64,000 nucleotides of DNA from Streptomyces humi (GCF_001005085.2 NZ_LBMU02000003.1:124001-188000); one strand, 5' to 3'; positions 36,458 to 45,435 are shown, counted from the first letter of the stretch. Program-made: numbers and translations. Notes: a model not told the origin generated them from the sequence alone.

Positions 36458-36530
36458 TGGAGCTAAGGAGAATTGAACTCCTGACCTCCTGCATGCCATG
36501 CAGGCGCTCTACCAACTGAGCTATAGCCCC
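36458..36530 (-). tRNA. tRNA-Ala (anticodon GGC), copy 2
   Basis: Identical over all 73 bases to the tRNA at 32036, on the same strand, with the same cloverleaf, anticodon GGC and discriminator A. Flanks differ beyond a few bases. Confidence 0.97.
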
Positions 36531-36640
36531 TCGCGTTCTTCCCGTCTTTCCGCTCGGCGGGCTGAACAAGAAGAACTTTAGCCTGCGACCTGCCGGAAAG
36601 TGAAATCCGGGGTCCGGCGGGCCCGCGTCCCCGGTCGTCG

Positions 36641-37309
36641 TCAGTCGTCGTCGCCGAGGACGGGCTCGGGGAGGGTGCCCGCGTTGTGCTCCAGGAGCCG
36701 CCAGCCGCGGGCGCCTTCGCCGAGCACGGACCAGCAGCAGTTGGTGAGACCGCCGAGGCTCTCCCAGTGCTGGGCGTCCAGGCCGAGCAGGCGCCCGATG
36801 GTCGTGCGGATGGTGCCGCCGTGGCTGACGACCACGAGGGTGCCGTCCTCGGGCAGCTTCTCGGCGTGCCCGAGGACGACGGGAGCGGCCCGGTCGGCGA
36901 CCTCGGTCTCCAGTTCGCCGCCACCGCGGCGCACCGGTTCGCCGCGCTTCCAGGCGGCGTACTCGTCGCCGTGGCGGGCGATGATCTCCTCGTGGGTGAG
37001 GCCCTGCCACACGCCCGCGTAGGTCTCGCGCAGCGCCTCGTCACGGACCACCTCGAGGCCGGTGAGCTCGGCGAGCCGGGCGGCCGTGTCGGAGGCCCGC
37101 TTCAGGTCGGAGGAGACGATCGCGTCGGGGGCCAGGGAGGCGAGCAGGCGGGCCGCGCGCCGGGCCTGGCCGATGCCGGTCTCGGTGAGCTCGACGTCGG
37201 TGGAGCCCTGGAAGCGGCGCTCCACGTTCCAGGCGGTCTGGCCGTGCCGCCACAGGATGATGCGGCGGCCGCGGCCCTTGCGGTCGGTGACCTCGCCGGT
37301 GGCGCTCAT
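36641..37309 (-). CDS. Histidine phosphatase family protein (phosphoglycerate mutase-like)
   Basis: 222 residues. The catalytic histidine is His22 in LWRHGQTAWN; the second is in VVVSHGGTIRTTIG, with VSSDLKRASDTA and ETYAGVWQGLTHEEI between. It is probably a broad phosphatase rather than a glycolytic mutase. The ATG shares one base with the rsfS stop (TGATG), so it is translationally coupled. This nadD-LCP-rsfS-phosphatase order is widespread in actinobacteria. Confidence 0.92.
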   Translation of the reverse strand: MSATGEVTDRKGRGRRIILWRHGQTAWNVERRFQGSTDVELTETGIGQARRAARLLASLAPDAIVSSDLKRASDTAARLAELTGLEVVRDEALRETYAGVWQGLTHEEIIARHGDEYAAWKRGEPVRRGGGELETEVADRAAPVVLGHAEKLPEDGTLVVVSHGGTIRTTIGRLLGLDAQHWESLGGLTNCCWSVLGEGARGWRLLEHNAGTLPEPVLGDDD

Positions 37310-37758
37310 CACCACTCCCCGCCCGCCCCGGCCTCGCCGCTGTCGTCGGCGGCCTGCAACCTGGCGTGCTCCGCGGCCTTGCCGCGGGTGGCCTTGGCGT
37401 CGGCGGGCAGTTCGATCTCGGGGCAGTCCTTCCAGAGCCGCTCCAGGGCGTAGAAGACGCGCTCCTCGCTGTGCTGGACGTGGACGACGATGTCGACGTA
37501 GTCGAGCAGGATCCAGCGGGACTCGCGGTCTCCCTCACGGCGCACCGGCTTGGCGCCGAGTTCCTTCTGCAAGCGCTCCTCGATCTCGTCGACGATCGAC
37601 TTGACCTGGCGGTCGTTGGGTGCGGAGGCCAGCAGGAAGGCGTCCGTGATCGACAGGACGTCGCTGACGTCGTAGGCGATGACGTCGTGGGCGAGCTTGT
37701 CGGCGGCCGCCTGGGCGGCGGCGGTGATGAGCTCGAGGGAACGGTCGGTGGCGGTCAC
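37309..37758 (-). CDS. rsfS: Ribosome silencing factor RsfS
   Basis: 149 residues. RsfS binds L14 on the 50S subunit and blocks subunit joining when nutrients fall. Family pattern: KLAHDVIAYDVSDVLSITDAFLLASAPNDRQV, ESRWILLDYVDIVVHVQH and RVFYALERLWKDCPE. The GTG start at 37758 (MTATDRSLELIT) has GGAAAG eight bases upstream. It overlaps the phosphatase gene by one base. Confidence 0.95.
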   Translation of the reverse strand: MTATDRSLELITAAAQAAADKLAHDVIAYDVSDVLSITDAFLLASAPNDRQVKSIVDEIEERLQKELGAKPVRREGDRESRWILLDYVDIVVHVQHSEERVFYALERLWKDCPEIELPADAKATRGKAAEHARLQAADDSGEAGAGGEW

Positions 37759-37863
37759 TGCGTGGCTTTCCGTCGGCGGTCGTTTGAACCACAAGGGTCT
37801 CACGGACCGCCGGTCGCACCCCACGTGATTACCGCGTCACGTGAGGTGCGGCGGGCGGCCGCC

Positions 37864-39585
37864 TCAGGAGGAGGCCGGCTTGTAGTCCTGGCCGAGGACG
37901 ACCGAGACGTCCGCGCCCGAGCCGACCGTGCCCTTGGTCACGTCCTTCGCGTCGAGGCCGAGGGTCTTGGCGACCTCGGTGGCGTTCTCCTTGTCGGAGG
38001 CGTCGGAGTACAGCACCTTGGAGACCGGCTGGGTGCCGGAGGCCGTACCGCCCTCCAGGAAGGTGTAACCGCCGTTGACGAGGACGACGCGGGCCTTCTC
38101 GGTGTTGTCCTTGACGCCGGTGGCGTTCTGGACGGAGACCCGGACCGCGGAACCCGCAGACGGGCTCTTGGCGGTGCCGCCGAGGATGTCCTTGACGACG
38201 CTGGAGCTGGTCTGGGCGCTGAGGGTGCCGTCCGTCTGGACGGGCAGCAGGGCGGTCTTGTAGTCGCCGCCCTTGGCGAGGTCGGCGAGCCTGGCGAGGA
38301 AGGTGCCGAGGTCCTTGTCGGTCAGCGAGGGGTCGAGGATCTGCGCCAGGGTCTGCACGGTGGTCGTGGCGGCCGACGCGTCGGAGGACATCTTGCGCAG
38401 CACGCCCTGCATGACCTGCCCGAACCGCTCCAGCTGGGCGTTCTGGGCCTCGCCCGAGGCGCGGTAGGTGGCGTAGGCGACGGCGGCCTTGCCGCCGAGG
38501 GTCTGGTCCTTGCCCTTGTTGACGAGGGGTTCCTCGCCCTTCTTCTTGGAGTCCGGGTCGGGGACGTCCGTGTTGGTGTCGATGTCGATGTTCCCGACGA
38601 GTTCGACGAGGTTTTGCAGGTATGGCGTGTCGAGGCGCCAGGTGCCCTCGATGTTGGTGCCGAGGACGGTGTCGAGTTGGTCGCGGGTGCCGGAGGAGCC
38701 GTCGTCGTCGACTGACTTGGCGAGGGTCGTGGTGGTGCCGTCGTCGTCGGTGAGGGCGAGGGCGTTGGGCAGCAGGACGGTGCTGCCCTGCTTGGTGGTG
38801 GTGTTGTCGACGAGCAGCGCGGTGGAGGTGCCGCCGCCGCTGGTGTTGTGCAGGTGGACGACGACGACGTCGCGTTTCTGGGCGGCCGCGGAGGTCGTCG
38901 TACCGCCCTTGGCTCCGGAGGAGGACAGTCCGGGGAGTTTTCCGGCGTACCAGAGGTAGCCGACGCCGCCGACCGCCACCAGGGCGAGGACGACGACCAG
39001 GGCGACCATCCGGGTGCGGGCGCGGCGCTTGGCCTCCTCGCGGCGCTCGGTGCGGTTCTCCGTGAAGTTCAGCCAGTCGATGACGTCCTCGGAGTCGCCG
39101 TCCGGCTCCTCGACGAACGCGAACTGCTCGGTGCCGTAGTCCCGGTCGCCCTGCCGGGCCTCGGCGGGCTCATCGGCCGGTCCGGCCTGCTGCGGGATGT
39201 GCGCGGTCTGTTCGGCGACGCGGGGCTGCCTGCCGCTGGCGGCCGTCTGCCCGTAGGGGGCGTAGCCGGTCTGGCCGGCGGTGTCGTACGGGTCGTACGC
39301 GGGCGTGGGCGGCTGGCGGCCGGTGTCGTGGACGGGGGCCTGCTGCCCGGTGTCGTACGACGGCGTGGGGTGCTGCCCGGTGCCGTAGGGGGCGTTGTGA
39401 CGGCCGCCGTCGGCGTACGGGTCGTAGCCGTAGCCGTGTCCGGCGTACGGATCGTAGGTCTGCTGTTGTTGTTGCTGTTGTTGTTGCTGTGCCGGGATCT
39501 GGCGGTACACCGGCTGCCCGTACTCGTCGTAGCCGACGAGTTCGTACTGGTCGCTTCCGTAGCCCGCGTCGTATCGGTCGTTCAC
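37864..39585 (-). CDS. LytR-CpsA-Psr (LCP) family protein with LytR_C domain
   Basis: 573 residues. Residues 1-190 are a cytosolic, Tyr/Gln/Gly-rich, low-complexity tail with ten consecutive Gln. One membrane helix (about 192-215, VALVVVLALVAVGGVGYLWYAG) follows, then an extracellular LCP-like domain and a C-terminal LytR_C domain (RVSVQNATGVKDNTEKARVVL). LCP enzymes attach wall polymers to peptidoglycan. The usual Arg-containing motif around the first strand is replaced by GGGTSTALLVD, so catalysis may differ. GTG 39585 follows GAGAGGGG. Position between nadD and rsfS matches S. coelicolor PdtA (SCO2578; recalled), reported to attach a diglycosylphosphate polymer. Confidence 0.85.
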   Translation of the reverse strand: MNDRYDAGYGSDQYELVGYDEYGQPVYRQIPAQQQQQQQQQQTYDPYAGHGYGYDPYADGGRHNAPYGTGQHPTPSYDTGQQAPVHDTGRQPPTPAYDPYDTAGQTGYAPYGQTAASGRQPRVAEQTAHIPQQAGPADEPAEARQGDRDYGTEQFAFVEEPDGDSEDVIDWLNFTENRTERREEAKRRARTRMVALVVVLALVAVGGVGYLWYAGKLPGLSSSGAKGGTTTSAAAQKRDVVVVHLHNTSGGGTSTALLVDNTTTKQGSTVLLPNALALTDDDGTTTTLAKSVDDDGSSGTRDQLDTVLGTNIEGTWRLDTPYLQNLVELVGNIDIDTNTDVPDPDSKKKGEEPLVNKGKDQTLGGKAAVAYATYRASGEAQNAQLERFGQVMQGVLRKMSSDASAATTTVQTLAQILDPSLTDKDLGTFLARLADLAKGGDYKTALLPVQTDGTLSAQTSSSVVKDILGGTAKSPSAGSAVRVSVQNATGVKDNTEKARVVLVNGGYTFLEGGTASGTQPVSKVLYSDASDKENATEVAKTLGLDAKDVTKGTVGSGADVSVVLGQDYKPASS

Positions 39586-39601
39586 CGGTGCCCCTCTCGG
39601 C

Positions 39602-40294
39602 TCACTCGCCGCGGTACAGCTCGCGCTTGTCGATGTAGCGCACGACTCCGTCCGGCACCATGTACCAGATGGGGTCGCCCTTGGCGACTCTCGCACGGCA
39701 GTCTGTGGAGGAGATGGCGAGCGCGGGAACCTCCACCAGCGAGACACCGCCCTCGGGAAGACCGCGGTCGGTCAGCTGGTGGCCGGGCCGGGTGCAGCCG
39801 ATGAAGTGCGCGAGGGAGAACAGTTCCTCCGAGTCCCGCCAGGTGAGGATCTGACCGAGGGCGTCCGCGCCGGTGATGAAGAAGAGATCGGTGTCGGGGT
39901 TGAGGGCCCGCAGGTCGCGCAGGGTGTCGACGGTGTAGGTGGGACCGCCGCGGTCGATGTCGATACGGCTGACGGAGAACTGCGGGTTCTCGGCGGTCGC
40001 GATGACCGTCATCAGATAGCGGTCCTCGGCCGGTGAGACCGCGCGGTGGGTCTTCTGCCACGGTTGCCCGGTGGGCACGAAGACCACCTCGTCCAGGTGG
40101 AACTGGGCGGCGACCTCGCTGGCCGCCACCAGGTGCCCGTGGTGGATCGGGTCGAACGTGCCGCCCATGACGCCGAGGCGGCGTTTGCCGGTGTCCCCGG
40201 GGCCGGCGGGTGTGTACCGCGGGGCTGTCACCGTGTCGTCGGCGTGGTCGGCCACGTCATTCGCCGGACCGGTAGGCATGTCCTGCTCTCCCAT
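39602..40294 (-). CDS. nadD: Nicotinate-mononucleotide adenylyltransferase
   Basis: A 230-residue nucleotidyltransferase making NaAD in NAD synthesis. The ATP site is [17 protein letters not shown], followed by [22 protein letters not shown] and the signature [14 protein letters not shown] 40294 has TAGGGT eight bases upstream, suggesting leaderless transcription; ATG 40279 with GGGAGA upstream is a good alternative. The first 35 residues are a variable extension. It is 16 bases upstream of the LCP gene and likely cotranscribed. Confidence 0.95.
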   Translation of the reverse strand: MGEQDMPTGPANDVADHADDTVTAPRYTPAGPGDTGKRRLGVMGGTFDPIHHGHLVAASEVAAQFHLDEVVFVPTGQPWQKTHRAVSPAEDRYLMTVIATAENPQFSVSRIDIDRGGPTYTVDTLRDLRALNPDTDLFFITGADALGQILTWRDSEELFSLAHFIGCTRPGHQLTDRGLPEGGVSLVEVPALAISSTDCRARVAKGDPIWYMVPDGVVRYIDKRELYRGE

Positions 40295-40363
40295 GCGTGC
40301 AGACCCTACCGGCCCGGCCCGTGGGCTCCGTCCGGAGGACGGGTGCCGGGTACGGCGGCCGGA

Positions 40364-40525
40364 TCAGCGGTCGCGGTTGAAGCGGGTGGTGATCCACAGC
40401 AGGAGCAGCAGGATGATGAACGCGCTGCCCCCGGTGACGAGCGGGTTGAGGCTCTCGTGGTTGCCGCCGCCCTCGCCCTCGGCGGCGAGGGTGACCAACT
40501 GGGCAGCGGCGCTGTGGAGATTCAT
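40364..40525 (-). CDS. 53-residue membrane microprotein A
   Basis: Reads MNLHSAAAQLVTLAAEGEGG, then a short linker and one membrane helix GSAFIILLLLLWITTRF, ending NRDR. A second ATG directly precedes the chosen one. No family function is recognised. The coding bias and the intact frame between nadD and the next small gene support it as real. It is too short for most callers. Compare the neighbour at 40674, which has the same length and topology. Confidence 0.6.
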   Translation of the reverse strand: MNLHSAAAQLVTLAAEGEGGGNHESLNPLVTGGSAFIILLLLLWITTRFNRDR

Positions 40526-40673
40526 CATCTGCGGCAGGACCTATCGCGTGTGGGCGGGATAAAGATGTCGGCCCATCGTATGCGGGCGGTGTCGCGGCGA
40601 TCACGCCGACTCCTCCGTTGGGCCGACGCACGCGTCCCCGCGCGCGGGGCACGAGGGGAACGATGCGGGCGGC

Positions 40674-40835
40674 TCAGTCGTCCTTCTGTTTGTACCCGCG
40701 CAACAGGAACCAGGCGGTCAGTGCGCAGCCGACGAACATGACGACGAGGACGACCCGGAGCAGATCGCCCGAGCCCTGATGCTGGGCGGCGCTCGCGGCC
40801 TGGGTGAGCCAGGCGGCCGGGGGGTGGTGCTCCAT
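40674..40835 (-). CDS. 53-residue membrane microprotein B
   Basis: Begins MEHHPPAAWLTQAASAAQHQ at ATG 40835, preceded by GGAGTCCTC. One membrane helix, LRVVLVVMFVGCALTAWFLL, is followed by a charged tail RGYKQKDD. No family function is recognised. It is divergent from the M48 protease. Confidence 0.65.
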   Translation of the reverse strand: MEHHPPAAWLTQAASAAQHQGSGDLLRVVLVVMFVGCALTAWFLLRGYKQKDD

Positions 40836-40936
40836 GAGGACTCCTTCGGCTGTACTGCCCGTCCAAGGTATCTCCGGCCTAGGCTGGGCCCTGCTTCGGG
40901 GGCACAGTGGGCACACTCACGTACATGGGGGATGAC

Positions 40937-42070
40937 ATGTCCGACGACGGCCACGAGCGGAACGGGCAGGGGCACGAGCGGGTGCCGAGCAGGCAGCGCA
41001 GGCGGTTCCCGGGGATCTCCTCGCGCGCGTACGAGCATCCGGCCGACCGTTCGGCGCTGGTGGCGCTGCGCAAGCTGAGCGGTTTCGACACGGTCTTCAA
41101 GGCGCTCAGCGGGCTGCTTCCGGAGCGCAGTCTGCGGCTGCTGTTCCTGTCCGATTCGGTCCGGGTCTCCGACCAGCAGTTCGCCCATCTGAACGACATG
41201 CTGCGGGACGCGTGTTACATCCTGGACCTGGAGAAGGTCCCGCCGATGTACGTCACGCAGGACCCGCAGCCGAACGCGATGTGCATCGGCCTGGACGAAC
41301 CGATCATCGTGGTGACCACGGGCCTCGTGGAACTCCTGGACGAGGAGGAGATGCGGGCCGTCGTCGGCCACGAGGTGGGGCACGCCCTGTCCGGGCATTC
41401 GGTGTACCGGACGATCCTGCTGTTCCTGACCAGTCTCGCGCTGAAGGTGGCCTGGATCCCGCTCGGCAATCTCGCGATCCTGGCGATCGTGACGGCGTTG
41501 CGGGAGTGGTTCCGCAAGTCGGAGCTGTCCGCCGACCGCGCGGGCCTGCTGGTGGGTCAGGATCTGCGGGCCTCGATGCGGGGGCTGATGAAGATAGCGG
41601 GCGGCAATCATCTGCACGAGATGAACGTGGACGCGTTCCTGCGGCAGGCCGAGGAGTACGAGGCCGGCGGCGACCTGCGCGACTCGGTGCTGAAGATCCT
41701 GAACGTGCTGCCGCGTTCGCACCCCTTCACCACGGTCCGCGCGGCGGAGCTGAAGAAGTGGGCGGAGTCCCGCGACTACCAGCGGATCATGGACGGTCAC
41801 TATGCGCGGCGCACCGAGGACAAGGACACCTCGGTCAGCGACTCGTTCAAGGAGTCGGCGGCGAGCTACGCGAGCGATGTGAAGTCCTCGAAGGATCCGC
41901 TGATGAAGCTGGTCACGGACATCGCGGGCGGGGCGGGTGGCCTGGGCGGCCGGGTCAAGCGGGGCTTCGAGGGCTTCGCGAGCGCCCCGCCGCCCAAGGG
42001 CGCGTCCGCGCAGGACTCCCCGCCGCAGGACTCCCCGCCGCAGGACACACCCCCGCGGGACGAGGAGTAG
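40937..42070 (+). CDS. M48-family membrane zinc metallopeptidase
   Basis: 377 residues. The zinc motif is HEVGH at 145-149, with the third ligand probably Glu196 in SELSADRAG. Hydrophobic segments near 158-188 place it in the membrane. The N-terminal part (residues 40-100) holds ALVALRKLSGFDTVFKALSG, typical of the actinobacterial M48 subgroup. The C-terminus carries a DSPPQ repeat (DSPPQDSPPQDTPP). Substrates are unknown; relatives act in membrane protein quality control. The start at 40937 has GGGGGAT upstream; ATG 40925 is possible. Confidence 0.88.
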   Translation: MSDDGHERNGQGHERVPSRQRRRFPGISSRAYEHPADRSALVALRKLSGFDTVFKALSGLLPERSLRLLFLSDSVRVSDQQFAHLNDMLRDACYILDLEKVPPMYVTQDPQPNAMCIGLDEPIIVVTTGLVELLDEEEMRAVVGHEVGHALSGHSVYRTILLFLTSLALKVAWIPLGNLAILAIVTALREWFRKSELSADRAGLLVGQDLRASMRGLMKIAGGNHLHEMNVDAFLRQAEEYEAGGDLRDSVLKILNVLPRSHPFTTVRAAELKKWAESRDYQRIMDGHYARRTEDKDTSVSDSFKESAASYASDVKSSKDPLMKLVTDIAGGAGGLGGRVKRGFEGFASAPPPKGASAQDSPPQDSPPQDTPPRDEE

Positions 42071-42100
42071 CGGGCCCGGCATCCGGGCGGCGGCGAGGTC

Positions 42101-43171
42101 CTAGACCTTCGGTTCCGCCGCGGCTGACAGCGTCCCGCACAGGGCCGTCGCGCTGTCCGTGGCGAACGGGTTCGTACCCGCCGGGCCGCCCGCCTTGGCC
42201 GTCTGGCCGGCCAGCAGGGGGTGCAGGTGGTCGGCGGCGTCCTCGGCGCAGGACAGCGGGCCCGCCTGGACGTAGGAGACGACCAGCTGGGCCTGGTGCA
42301 GGCGCAGGTCGTCGCGGTCGAAGCGGAAGGTCAGTTCGCGGCGGACGGTGAACAGGGAGGCCTGGGAGCCCGCCGGGGCGCCGGTGGGCCGCAGCGCGTA
42401 GACGAAGGTGTGGTCGGCGGTGACCTCCAGGGTGGCCGAGTCCGTCTCGGTCGCCGACAGGTTGCCCTGGACGCGGATCCTCGGGTCGGCGAGCTCGGCG
42501 CGGGTGGGGTCGAAGCGGACCAGCCATCCGGTGGGGGCGTGCCGTCCGTCCGCCGCGGGGTGGTCGAAGCTCTGGTCGAACTGGTCGAGCTGGCCGGGGT
42601 CGAGCAGCGCCCGCGCGGGCCGGACCGCGCTGCTGTCGAGGACCTCGGGGTAGAGCGAGGAGCGGACGAGGTAGTCCTTGGCGGTGGTCAGGGCGGTGAC
42701 GACCTGGCTGTCGGAGAAGTGCGCGGTGCTGCGGGCGGGCGGCAGTGGTATCCCCTCGGCGCCTATCTCGTACTGCGCGGCGGGGCTGTGTGCGAACAGG
42801 GTCTCGGCGTTGGTGGCGCCGGGCACCGTGCCCTGCGGGGAGAGCGGGATGACGGTCATCCGCAGCGGTTCGACGGGCTGCTGCGCGTCCTGCGCGCCGT
42901 AGGGGTGGCGGACGCCCATGTAGATCGCGGTGCCGAAGGCGACGAGGACCAGCACGAAGAGGATCACGGCCTGCCGGGTGAGGCCCCGGCGCAGCGGCGG
43001 ACGGCGGCGTACCGCGGGCGCGTGGTCGGTCATGCGTTCGCGCGCGGAGGACTCCTGGAGCCGGGCAGCGCGGACGAACGACTCGTCGAACACGACGGAT
43101 CGGTACTCGTCCTCGCCACCCACGGGGCCGCCCTCGGGTGTCCCCTCCGGTGGGTCTCCTGGCCCGCCCAT
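42101..43171 (-). CDS. Single-pass membrane protein with N-terminal VVFDESFVRAA motif
   Basis: 356 residues. A cytosolic N-terminus with SVVFDESFVRAARLQE (residues about 25-40) precedes one membrane helix (AVILFVLVLVAFGTAIYMG, about 67-87). A large extracellular domain with two cysteines follows (LSCAED and LCGTLS), probably disulfide-bonded. The family is known to me only as a Streptomyces hypothetical. TACTCT lies six bases before the ATG, indicating leaderless expression. The next gene upstream shares the N-terminal motif and promoter layout. Confidence 0.8.
   Translation of the reverse strand: MGGPGDPPEGTPEGGPVGGEDEYRSVVFDESFVRAARLQESSARERMTDHAPAVRRRPPLRRGLTRQAVILFVLVLVAFGTAIYMGVRHPYGAQDAQQPVEPLRMTVIPLSPQGTVPGATNAETLFAHSPAAQYEIGAEGIPLPPARSTAHFSDSQVVTALTTAKDYLVRSSLYPEVLDSSAVRPARALLDPGQLDQFDQSFDHPAADGRHAPTGWLVRFDPTRAELADPRIRVQGNLSATETDSATLEVTADHTFVYALRPTGAPAGSQASLFTVRRELTFRFDRDDLRLHQAQLVVSYVQAGPLSCAEDAADHLHPLLAGQTAKAGGPAGTNPFATDSATALCGTLSAAAEPKV
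43078..43083 (-). promoter_or_regulatory. Placeholder region: coding start segment of the upstream motif
   Basis: This short stretch lies within the N-terminal coding part of the preceding membrane protein, where the VVFDESFVRAA motif is encoded. No regulatory element is seen here; the gene's own -10 box is the separate entry at 43178-43183. Confidence 0.05.
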
Positions 43172-43177
43172 ACTTTC

Positions 43178-43183
43178 AGAGTA
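43178..43183 (-). promoter_or_regulatory. -10 element, leaderless promoter
   Basis: TACTCT (minus strand) followed by six bases and the ATG at 43171. The wider CCTACTCTG is shared with the promoter at 43852. Confidence 0.5.
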
Positions 43184-43260
43184 GGTCTCGGGAGCCTCAG
43201 GTAAACGCCCAGCTACACGACAAGTTCTGACAGGTTCTCACCAGGAAGGACAAACCCCGT

Positions 43261-43845
43261 TCAGGGGGTGCGCGGGACCGCGGAGACCGCCTGCTGGGCG
43301 GGCTGGGAGTACTCGGCGGAGACCGAGGGTGCCGCCGCGGTGCCCTGTTCCAGGCCGGTGGAGGAGGGCCTGGGCACCTGGTCGCGGCTGCCGCCCGAGG
43401 AGGCGCTGCGGTAGACCGCGGCGAAGGCGAGCGCGACCATGCCTATGCCCATGACGACGGCGAGCAGCCAGGCGACGGGGCGGTGCCAGCGGACGTGTTT
43501 GCCGTACGTCCCGGTGGCGCCGTAGCGGTCCTCCAAGACGTCGGTGTCGTCCAGGTCGTCGAGTTCGCCGCCCGGATCGAAGACGGGTCCGTCGGGGCCG
43601 TAGCCCTCGTCGTAGCGGTCGCCTCTGCCGAGAGCGCGGCGGGCCTCGGCCTCGGAGGCCTCGGCTCTGGCCTGGGCGGCGGCAAGGAGGCGTTCGACCG
43701 CGGTCGGCTCGTGGATCACGGCCGCCTTCACGAAGGCCTCGTCGAAGACCACGGTGTCGAACTCTTCGTCCGACATTCCGTGGTCATGGTCGTCGTCGGG
43801 CTCCCAGCCGTCAGGGAACGGCGTGCCCCCCACGTCCTCCGGCAC
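43261..43845 (-). CDS. Single-pass membrane protein sharing the VVFDEAFVKAA motif
   Basis: 194 residues from GTG 43845 (MPEDVGGTPFPDGWEPDDDH). The cytosolic acidic N-terminus contains TVVFDEAFVKAAVIHEPTAVERL, then a charged helix. A membrane helix (PVAWLLAVVMGIGMVALAFAAVY, about 132-154) and a short extracellular Ser/Gln-rich tail follow. The GTG start is preferred over an ATG-like codon at 43872 because TACTCT ends six bases before it. Function unknown. The shared motif with the next gene suggests a common cytosolic partner. Confidence 0.78.
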   Translation of the reverse strand: MPEDVGGTPFPDGWEPDDDHDHGMSDEEFDTVVFDEAFVKAAVIHEPTAVERLLAAAQARAEASEAEARRALGRGDRYDEGYGPDGPVFDPGGELDDLDDTDVLEDRYGATGTYGKHVRWHRPVAWLLAVVMGIGMVALAFAAVYRSASSGGSRDQVPRPSSTGLEQGTAAAPSVSAEYSQPAQQAVSAVPRTP

Positions 43846-43851
43846 GGATCC

Positions 43852-43857
43852 AGAGTA
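43852..43857 (-). promoter_or_regulatory. -10 element, leaderless promoter
   Basis: TACTCT (minus strand) followed by GGATCC and the GTG at 43845. Confidence 0.5.
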
Positions 43858-44049
43858 GACCTGGGGGGTCAATTTGGGCAGACGGTATGGAAATTCATAG
43901 GCCCGGTGAGACGCCTCTCACGCCCGCCTCCCACGCCCCCTGGGGGTCCGGTGCGCCCTTGCGCGCGCCCGCGCGCCGTACGGGGGGCCGCGTTGGGCCG
44001 TACGGGTGGCCGGCGGCGGAGGTGTCGGTACGGGGCGACGGTCCGGCTG

Positions 44050-45336
44050 TCAGCGGCGGATGTGGCCGTCGCCGGTGACGATGTACTTGGTGCTGGTCAG
44101 CTCGGGCAGGCCCATGGGGCCGCGGGCGTGCAGCTTCTGGGTGGAGATGCCGATCTCGGCGCCGAAGCCGAACTGGCCGCCGTCGGTGAAGCGGGTGGAC
44201 GCGTTCACGGCGACGGTGGTGGAGTCGACCAGCTGGGTGAACCGGCGGGCGGCCTGCTGCGAGGTGGTGACGATGGCCTCGGTGTGCCCGGACGTCCACA
44301 GCCGGATGTGTTCGACGGCCTTGTCGAGGGAGTCGACGACGGCGGCGGCGATGTCGTACGACAGGTACTCGGTCTCCCAGTCGTCCGGGACGGCTTCGAC
44401 GACGGTCGCCTTGGAGTTCTCGGCGTAGGCGAGGACACGTTCGTCGGCGTGGACGGTGACGCCGGCCTCGGCGAGGGCGTCCAGGGCGCGCGGCAGGAAC
44501 TCGGGGGCGATGTCCTGGTGGACGAGGAGGGTCTCGGCAGCGTTGCAGACGCTGACCCGCTGTGCCTTGGAGTTGATCAGGATGTCGATGGCCATGTCGA
44601 TGTCGGCGTGGGCGTCGACGTAGACATGGCAGTTGCCGGTGCCGGTCTCGATGACGGGGACCTTGGACTCCATGACGACGGTCTGGATGAGGGAGGCGCC
44701 GCCACGCGGGATGAGGACGTCGACCAGGCCGCGGGCGCGCATCAGCTCGTGGACGGACTCGCGGCCCTCGCCGGGCACCAGCTGGACGGCGTCGGCGGGC
44801 AGCCCGGCGCCCCCGACGGCGTCCCGCAGGACCCTCACCAGGGCCGTGTTCGACTCGTAGGCGGAGGCGGAGCCGCGCAGCAGGACGGCGTTGCCGGACT
44901 TCAGGCAGAGGGCGGCGGCGTCGACGGTGACGTTCGGGCGGGCCTCGTAGATGATGCCGACGACACCGAGGGGGACGCGGACCTGTCGAAGGTCGATGCC
45001 GTTGGGGAGGGTGGAACCGCGGACGACCTCGCCGACCGGGTCGGGCAGCTTCGCCACGTCACGGACGTCGGAGGCGATGGCGCGGACCCGCTCGGGGGTG
45101 AGCGTGAGCCTGTCGACGATGGCTTCGCTGGTGCCGTTCTCGCGGGCCTTGGCGATGTCCTTGGCGTTGGCCTCGACGATCTCGCTGGTACGGACCTCCA
45201 GGGCGTCCGCGATGGCGAGCAGCGCGTCGTCCTTCACGGCGCGCGGCAGCGGCGCGAGGTCGGCGGCGGCGGCCTTGGCGCGGTAGGCGGCCTGCGTGAC
45301 CGGGGACATGGCGTCGTACGGCGAGAGCGTGGTCAT
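44050..45336 (-). CDS. proA: Gamma-glutamyl phosphate reductase
   Basis: 428 residues. It reduces glutamyl-5-phosphate to the semialdehyde with NADPH in proline synthesis. Landmarks are [40 protein letters not shown], and the catalytic-cysteine region [10 protein letters not shown], with [15 protein letters not shown] near the end. The ATG at 45336 lacks a ribosome binding site but has TACCCT six bases upstream. A small unknown gene separates it from proB. Confidence 0.96.
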   Translation of the reverse strand: MTTLSPYDAMSPVTQAAYRAKAAAADLAPLPRAVKDDALLAIADALEVRTSEIVEANAKDIAKARENGTSEAIVDRLTLTPERVRAIASDVRDVAKLPDPVGEVVRGSTLPNGIDLRQVRVPLGVVGIIYEARPNVTVDAAALCLKSGNAVLLRGSASAYESNTALVRVLRDAVGGAGLPADAVQLVPGEGRESVHELMRARGLVDVLIPRGGASLIQTVVMESKVPVIETGTGNCHVYVDAHADIDMAIDILINSKAQRVSVCNAAETLLVHQDIAPEFLPRALDALAEAGVTVHADERVLAYAENSKATVVEAVPDDWETEYLSYDIAAAVVDSLDKAVEHIRLWTSGHTEAIVTTSQQAARRFTQLVDSTTVAVNASTRFTDGGQFGFGAEIGISTQKLHARGPMGLPELTSTKYIVTGDGHIRR

Positions 45337-45342
45337 GAGGGA

Positions 45343-45348
45343 AGGGTA
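45343..45348 (-). promoter_or_regulatory. -10 element of a leaderless proA promoter
   Basis: TACCCT followed by TCCCTC and ATG. A TTGACG-like TGGACG lies 16 bases upstream, and a CGCTCC/GGAGCG palindrome sits in the spacer. Confidence 0.5.
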
Positions 45349-45435
45349 GTGCGCTCCGGCGGAGCGTCCACGCGTTGTTCCACACCGCGAGACGTAGAAC
45401 AAAACGGGTCAATACCGGCCAGTGCGCAAGGCGGG

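Noticed and set aside
32036..36530. Integrative element using tRNA-Ala as attachment site
   Set aside because: Both tRNAs are complete, and there is no integrase, excisionase or replication gene between them.
43078..43083. A regulatory element at 43078-43083
   Set aside because: The stretch is inside the coding sequence of the membrane protein gene; the real -10 box is at 43178-43183. The low-confidence feature at this position should be disregarded.
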